64,000 nucleotides of DNA from Paracoccus mutanolyticus (GTDB lineage Bacteria; Pseudomonadota; Alphaproteobacteria; Rhodobacterales; Rhodobacteraceae), in NCBI RefSeq assembly GCF_003285265.1, contig NZ_CP030239.1, positions 186,001 to 250,000 of the forward strand, read 5' to 3'. A program made the translations under genes and the position numbers. Below the pieces are notes generated by a model. The model did not search any database, had not been told where the DNA came from, and saw only the letters and a list, made by a program, of their open reading frames with translations. Below, in pieces: positions 59,699-64,000 of this stretch. Within the stretch, counting starts at the first letter, position 1. Each line of letters begins with the position of its first letter.

Positions 59699-59704
59699 AC
59701 GGGC

Positions 59705-59733
59705 TTGACAGTTGAGAACGATTCGCAGATGCT
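59705..59733 (+). promoter_or_regulatory. sitA promoter
   Basis: A consensus -35 TTGACA (59705-59710) is followed after 17 bp by GATGCT (59728-59733) as the -10, 22 bp before the sitA ATG. The -10 is poor but the spacing is ideal, and the second operator fills the spacer. Confidence 0.55.
59713..59727. promoter_or_regulatory. Candidate Mur/Fur operator 2
   Basis: TGAGAACGATTCGCA, again a 7-1-7 dyad, lies exactly between the -35 and -10 of the sitA promoter, so a bound regulator would block RNA polymerase. It shares the A-T core and the outer TG/CA with operator 1. Confidence 0.65.
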
Positions 59734-59755
59734 GCCGATCAAAGAAAGGACGACC

Positions 59756-60643
59756 ATGCAACGCAGGACCTTCATCGCCACGAGTCTCGCCTCGACCTTC
59801 GCCCTTGCCGCCCCGGCCCTTGCCCAGCGCCGGTTCAAGGTGGCGACCACCTTCACCATCATCGCCGACATGGCCCGCAACGTCGCGGGCGAGCGGGCCG
59901 AGGTGGTGTCGATCACCCGCCCCGGGGCCGAGATCCACAATTATGAACTCAATTCGGCGCAGTGAACTTGCACAACGCGGCGGATCTGGTGCTGCGCAGC
60001 GGGATGAACGGAACTGTGGTTCAACAGTTCCTGCGCCCTGGGCGACGTCCCCTCGGCCACGGTCAGCGAAGGGATCGTGCCGATGCCGATTTCGGGCGGC
60101 AGCTATCAGGGCAAGCCCAACCCCCACGCCTGGATGGGGCTGGATACGGCGATGACCTATGTCGACAACATCGCCGCCGCCCTGTCGCAGATGGACCCGG
60201 ACGGGGTCGGCGACTATGCCCGCAACGCCGGCACCTACAAGGGCAGCATCGCCCGCACCATCGGCCCGATCCGTGACCGCGCCCGCGCCCTGCCGGACGA
60301 GCGGCGCTGGCTGGTCACGTCCGAGGGCGCCTTTTCCTATCTGGCGCGCGACTTCAACCTGAACGAGCTTTACCTGTGGCCGATCAATGCCGAGGCGCAG
60401 GGCACGCCCCAGCAGGTGCGCCGCGTGGTCGATGCAATCCGTCAGCACCGGATCCCGGTCATCTTTTCGGAAAGCACGGTCTCGGACCGTCCCGCCCGCC
60501 AGATCGCCTCGGAGACCGGGGCGCGCTATGGGGGCGTGCTGTATGTGGACAGCCTGTCCGAACCGGGCGGGCCGGTCCCGACCTATCTGGACCTGCTGCG
60601 GGTCACGTCGGAAACCATCGTCTCGGGCCTGACCGATGGCTGA
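59756..60643 (+). CDS. sitA: SitA manganese/iron ABC transporter binding protein, two compensating frameshifts
   Basis: A periplasmic cluster A-I metal receptor. Signal: MQRRTFIATSLASTFALAAP ALA. Mature part: RFKVATTFTIIADMARNVAG and RPGAEIHNYE with a metal-ligand His. Bases 59958-60060 are out of frame (DLVLWNGMNLELWFEQF-like block is scrambled), then KPNPHAWMGLDTAMTYVDN (second His), WLVTSEGAFSYLARDFNLNE LYLWPINAE (Glu) and VIFSESTVSDRPARQIASET (Asp region) are clear to the stop at 60643. It overlaps sitB by 8 bases. The wording is closest to SitA rather than ZnuA, as no His-rich loop exists. Confidence 0.9.
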
Positions 60644-61491
60644 TGAAGGGATCGTGGCGCAAGGCCTGACCGTCACCTATCGCAACGGCTTCACGGCGCT
60701 GCGCGATGCCAGCTTCACCGTGCCCAAGGGCTCGGTCACGGCGCTGGTGGGCGTGAATGGCGCGGGCAAGTCCACGCTGTTCAAGGCGCTGATGGGCTTT
60801 GTCCCGGCCTCGCGCGGGACGGTGCAGGTCATGGGCATGGCCGTGCCCGAGGCCCTGCGCCGCAACCTGATCGCCTATGTTCCCCAGGCCGAGGAGGTCG
60901 ACTGGACCTTTCCCGTGCTGGTCCAGGACGTGGTGATGATGGGCCGCTATGGCCACATGGGGTTCCTGCGCCGCGCCCGGCCGCAGGACCGCGCCGCCGT
61001 GGACCAGGCCCTGGAACGCGTCGGCATGACCGAATTCCGCCACCGCCAGATCGGAGAGCTGTCGGGCGGGCAGAAGAAGCGCGTCTTCCTGGCCCGGGCG
61101 CTGGCCCAGGGCGCCGCCGTCATCCTGCTGGACGAGCCCTTCACCGGCATCGACGTCAAGACCAGAAGCGATCATCGCCCTGCTGCGCCAGATGCGGGAC
61201 GAGGGCCGGGTCATGCTGGTGTCGACCCACGACCTGGGCTCGGTCCCCGAGTTCTGCGACCGGGTGGTGCTGGTCAAGGGCACGGTGCTGGCCCACGGCC
61301 CGACGGCCGAGGTCTTTACCCCCCAGAACCTGCGCCTGGCCTTTGGCGGCGTCCTGCGCCATCTGGTGCTGGGCGCGGGCCAGATCCACGACGACGACGA
61401 TCCGCGCGAACTGACCATGCTGTCGGACGACGAACGCCCGCTGGTGTTCTACGACGGCAAGGCCCGCACGCCCGAGGCCGCGCCCAAATGA
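60636..61491 (+). CDS. sitB: SitB ATP-binding protein, one frameshift
   Basis: The ATPase of the Mn2+/Fe2+ importer. It starts MADEGIVAQGLTVTYRNGFT ALRD, Walker A VGVNGAGKSTLF, Q-loop YVPQAEEVDWTFPV, signature LSGGQKKRVFLARAL, Walker B VILLDEPFTGIDVK. Near 61163 one extra base shifts the frame; the H-loop VMLVSTHDLGSVPEFCDRVV LV and C-terminus PLVFYDGKARTPEAAPK end at 61491. The stop overlaps sitC by ATGA. Confidence 0.93.
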
Positions 61492-62337
61492 TCGACACCC
61501 TGCTGATTCCCTTCGAATACGGCTACATGCGCGACGCGATCTGGGTCTCGGCCCTGGTCGGCGCGGTCTGCGCGTTCCTGTCGGCCTATCTGATGCTCAA
61601 GGGCTGGTCGCTGATCGGCGACGCGCTCAGCCATTCCATCGTGCCGGGTGTCGCGGGGGCCTACATGCTGGGCCTGCCCTTTGCTGCTTGGCGCCTTCCT
61701 GTCGGGCGGGCTTGCGGCGCTGACCATGCTGTTCCTGAACCAGCGCACCGGCCTCAAGGAGGACGCGATCATCGGCCTGATCTTCACCGGCTTCTTCGGC
61801 CTCGGGCTGTTCATGGTGTCGCTCAACCCGATGGCGGTGTCGGTCCAGACCATCACCATGGGCAACATCCTGGCCATCACCCCCGGCGACACGATCCAGC
61901 TTGCCCTGATCGGAGGCATCTCGCTGCTGGTCCTGGGGCTCAAGTGGCGCGACCTGATGGTGGTGTTCTTCGATGAAAACCACGCCCGCACCATCGGCCT
62001 GAACCCGGGGCGGCTGCGGGTGCTGTTCTTTACGCTGCTGTCGGCCTGCACGGTCGCCGCCATGCAGACGGTGGGCGCCTTCCTGGTCGTGGCGCTGGTG
62101 GTGACGCCGGGCGCGACCGCCTATCTGCTGACCGACCGCTTTCCGCGCCTGATCGTGCTGTCGGTGGCGATCGGGGCGGTGACCTCGGCGGTCGGGGCCT
62201 ATGTCTCGTTCTACCTCGACGGGGCGACGGGGGGCGTCATCGTCTGCCTGCAGACGCTGCTGTTCCTGCTGGCCTTCCTGCTTGCGCCCAAGCACGGGCT
62301 GCTGGCGGCCCGCCGGCGCGCGCGGAGAGCTGCGTGA
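61488..62337 (+). CDS. sitC: SitC permease, one frameshift
   Basis: A membrane permease of the ABC-3 family. It starts MIDTLLIPFEYGYMRDAIWV SALVGAVCAFLSAYLMLKGW SLIGDALSHSIVPGVAGAYM. A base error near 61683 shifts the frame; the rest has LAALTMLFLNQRTGLKEDAI IGLIFTGFFGLGLF, the helix ALIGGISLLVLGLKWRDLMV and MQTVGAFLVVALVVTPGATA YLL. It ends at 62337 inside the sitD start. Confidence 0.92.
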
Positions 62338-63159
62338 TGGACTGGATCGCCATGCCCTTTTCCGTTCCCTTCATGCGCGACGCGGCACTTCTGGGGCTGA
62401 TGATCGCACTGCCGGCGGGGCTTCTCAGCTGCTTCCTGGTGCTTCGCGGCTGGTCGCTGATGGGCGACGCGGTCAGTCACGCGATCCTGCCCGGCGTGGT
62501 GCTGGCCTATGTCGCGGGCCTGCCGCTGATCGTCGGAGCCTTCGCGGCGGGCTTCGGCTCGGCCCTGGCGGCGGGCTGGCTGCAGGGCAACAGCCGGGTC
62601 AAGCGCGACACCGTGCTGGGCGTCGTCATGTCGGGCATGTTCGGCCTGGGCGTCGTGCTGTACACCGCGATCCCGTCGGACCTGCACCTGGACGACATCA
62701 TGTTCGGCAACTGCTGGGGTCGGCCCGGGCGACCTGTGGCTGGCCGGCGCGATCTCGCTGCTGGTCGGGGGCGCCCTGCTGCTGAAATGGCGCGACCTGG
62801 CGCTGGTGGGCTTCGACCCGGTGCAGGCGCGCGTCTCGGGCCTGCGGGTGCGCTGGCTGGACTACGGCCTGCTGGCGATGGTCTCGGCCACGGTGGTCGC
62901 GATGCTCAGCGCGGTCGGCATCATCCTGTCGGTGGCGCTGCTGATCGCGCCGGGGGCCGTGGCCTATCTGGTCACCCGCAGCCTGGGGCGGATGCTGGCC
63001 GTGGCCGTGCTGGTCGCCGCCGTCAGCACGCTGGCCGGCGTCTGGTCCAGCTTCTGGCTGGACAGCGCGCCCGCGCCCACGATCGTGCTGATCCTGCTTT
63101 GCCAGTTCGTCCTGGCCTTCCTGTGGCGCAGCGCCATGACCCGGCGCGCCATGCAGTGA
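62337..63159 (+). CDS. sitD: SitD permease, one frameshift
   Basis: The second permease, homologous to SitC. I take ATG 62337 (MDWIAMPFSVPFMRDAALLG) in the TGATG junction; a GTG three bases earlier is possible. LRGWSLMGDAVSHAILPGVV and KRDTVLGVVMSGMFGLGVVL are followed by a frame break near 62718. The C-terminal half ARVSGLRVRWLDYGLLAMVS, AVGIILSVALLIAPGAVAYL V and ILLCQFVLAFLWRSAMTRRA MQ ends at 63159. Together with SitABC it forms one operon. Confidence 0.92.
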
Positions 63160-63219
63160 AATCGGCGGGACGGGTTGCGAAACCCGGCCCGCTGCGCCAT
63201 GTCGTGGGCAGGAGGCACC

Positions 63220-64000
63220 ATGGAAAAACGCACCCTGCCCGAACGCGCCGGCTGGCGCGACGAGGCCCAGAAGCTCGGCTTCACCTTCGCCGACATGGCG
63301 GGCGAGCCCTATTGGGACGAAACCAGCGCCTATCGCTTTACCCTGCGCCAGATCGAGCAGGACCTGGAAGCGCCGGCGACGGAACTGCACGCGCTTTGCC
63401 GCGAGGCGGTGGACCGCGCCGTCCGGGACGAGGCCTGGATGACCCGCCTGGCCATCCCGCCCGAGCACTGGGACCTGGTCGCCGACAGCTGGCGGCGCGC
63501 CGAGCCCGAGCTTTACGGCCGCATGGACCTGTCCTACGACGGGCGCAGCCCGGCAAAATTGCTGGAATACAACGCCGACACGCCGACCTCGCTTTACGAA
63601 AGCGCCTCGTTCCAGTGGCTCTGGCTGGAACAGCAGCAGGCGGCGGGGGTGCTGGGCCCGGACACCGACCAGTTCAACGCCATCCATGAATCCCTGGTCG
63701 CCCGCTTCGGCGACATCTGCGCCCCGGCCGAGGACGTGCATTTCGCCGCCGACCCCGAGAACCCCGAAGATTACGCCACGGTCGAGACCCTGGCCTGGGC
63801 CGCGCGCGAGGCGGGGCTTGGCGCGCATTTCACCGCGCTGTCGCAGATCGGCCTGACCCCCGAGGGACAGTTCGCGGACGACGCCTCGCGCGTGATCGGC
63901 ACGCTCTTCAAGCTCTACCCGTGGGAGGACATGCTGCGCGACGACTTCGCCGCGCATCTGCAATCCTCGGGCACCCGCTTCATCGAACCGCCGTGGAAGG
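63220..64000 (+). CDS. Glutathionylspermidine synthase-like ATP-grasp enzyme, 3' end outside window
   Basis: It starts MEKRTLPERAGWRDEAQKLG FTFADMAGEPYWDETSAYRF at ATG 63220 after a GGAGG ribosome site, with WRRAEPELYGRMDLSYDGRS PAKLLEYNADTPTSLYESAS FQWLWLEQ and KLYPWEDMLRDDFA, the hallmarks of the GSP_synth family (YjfC/YgiC type). These ATP-grasp proteins resemble the amide-forming half of glutathionylspermidine synthase; the substrate of the single-domain forms is not settled. 260 residues are present with no frame error. It begins 60 bp after sitD, so could be a separate unit. Confidence 0.9.
   Translation, partial: MEKRTLPERAGWRDEAQKLGFTFADMAGEPYWDETSAYRFTLRQIEQDLEAPATELHALCREAVDRAVRDEAWMTRLAIPPEHWDLVADSWRRAEPELYGRMDLSYDGRSPAKLLEYNADTPTSLYESASFQWLWLEQQQAAGVLGPDTDQFNAIHESLVARFGDICAPAEDVHFAADPENPEDYATVETLAWAAREAGLGAHFTALSQIGLTPEGQFADDASRVIGTLFKLYPWEDMLRDDFAAHLQSSGTRFIEPPWK

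Overview
The window reads as an alphaproteobacterium of the Rhodobacteraceae, most like Paracoccus. The evidence is high G+C throughout, a coaBC-nifS-sufB-ybjQ-sufC-sufD-yip1-yip1-sufS iron-sulfur cluster locus, a Fur-family regulator divergent from a sitABCD manganese/iron transporter, and an alphaproteobacterial trb-type integrative conjugative element (ICE). None of these identifications could be checked against a database here.

Region 1 (1-19.7 kb) is the transfer module of that ICE in its usual order: DUF2840, traF, lytic transglycosylase, relaxase, traG, trbB, trbC, trbD, trbE, trbJ, trbK, trbL, trbF, trbG, trbI, DUF2274. Almost every gene carries one or more single-base frameshifts; trbI is the clear exception. 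Pieces of about 60-250 bp from unrelated genes, often antisense, replace parts of the ICE genes. Examples are altronate dehydratase, a short-chain dehydrogenase, hydantoinase B, LivH, DUF5131, a sugar epimerase and an aldehyde dehydrogenase. The 3.9 kb between traG and trbB consists largely of such pieces.

Region 2 (19.7-40.66 kb) is a dense mosaic of gene fragments. Most recognisable is a metal-resistance theme: two copper-type P-type ATPases on the minus strand, each badly broken, a third Zn/Cd-type ATPase piece, an ArsR-type repressor, a cation-diffusion-facilitator tail, a multicopper oxidase piece and an ECF-type membrane component. Mixed in are pieces of catabolic enzymes, ABC and MFS transporters, regulators, a serine recombinase, an IS3-type transposase and a 115-bp inverted repeat. 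Long stretches could not be identified.

Region 3 begins at a tRNA-Arg(CCG) pair at 40.66-40.89 kb. The inner copy has lost its 3' acceptor strand and the outer copy is complete, which fits an ICE boundary at a tRNA gene. Chromosomal housekeeping genes follow: the suf operon, coaBC, comM, an RTX-type calcium-binding protein, an IS5/IS427-type transposase with a textbook -1 slippery site, a bile-acid:Na+ symporter-like gene broken by brnTA toxin-antitoxin pieces, a three-gene phage-tail or surface-like cluster with an opposing beta-helix protein, yigZ, a Mur/Fur regulator, sitABCD, and the start of a glutathionylspermidine synthase-like gene.

The main caution is sequence quality. Genes expected to be essential (coaBC, sufB, sufC) show the same one-base frameshifts as the ICE, and suf and symporter genes contain the same foreign pieces. 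The simplest reading is that uncorrected indels and chimeric joins run through the whole window, perhaps on top of real decay of the island. I did not find a convincing new biological system. The most interesting real signals are the tRNA/ICE junction, the paired Mur operators, the IS427 frameshift site, the split and inverted brnT, and the uncharacterised tail-like cluster at 54.3-58.7 kb.
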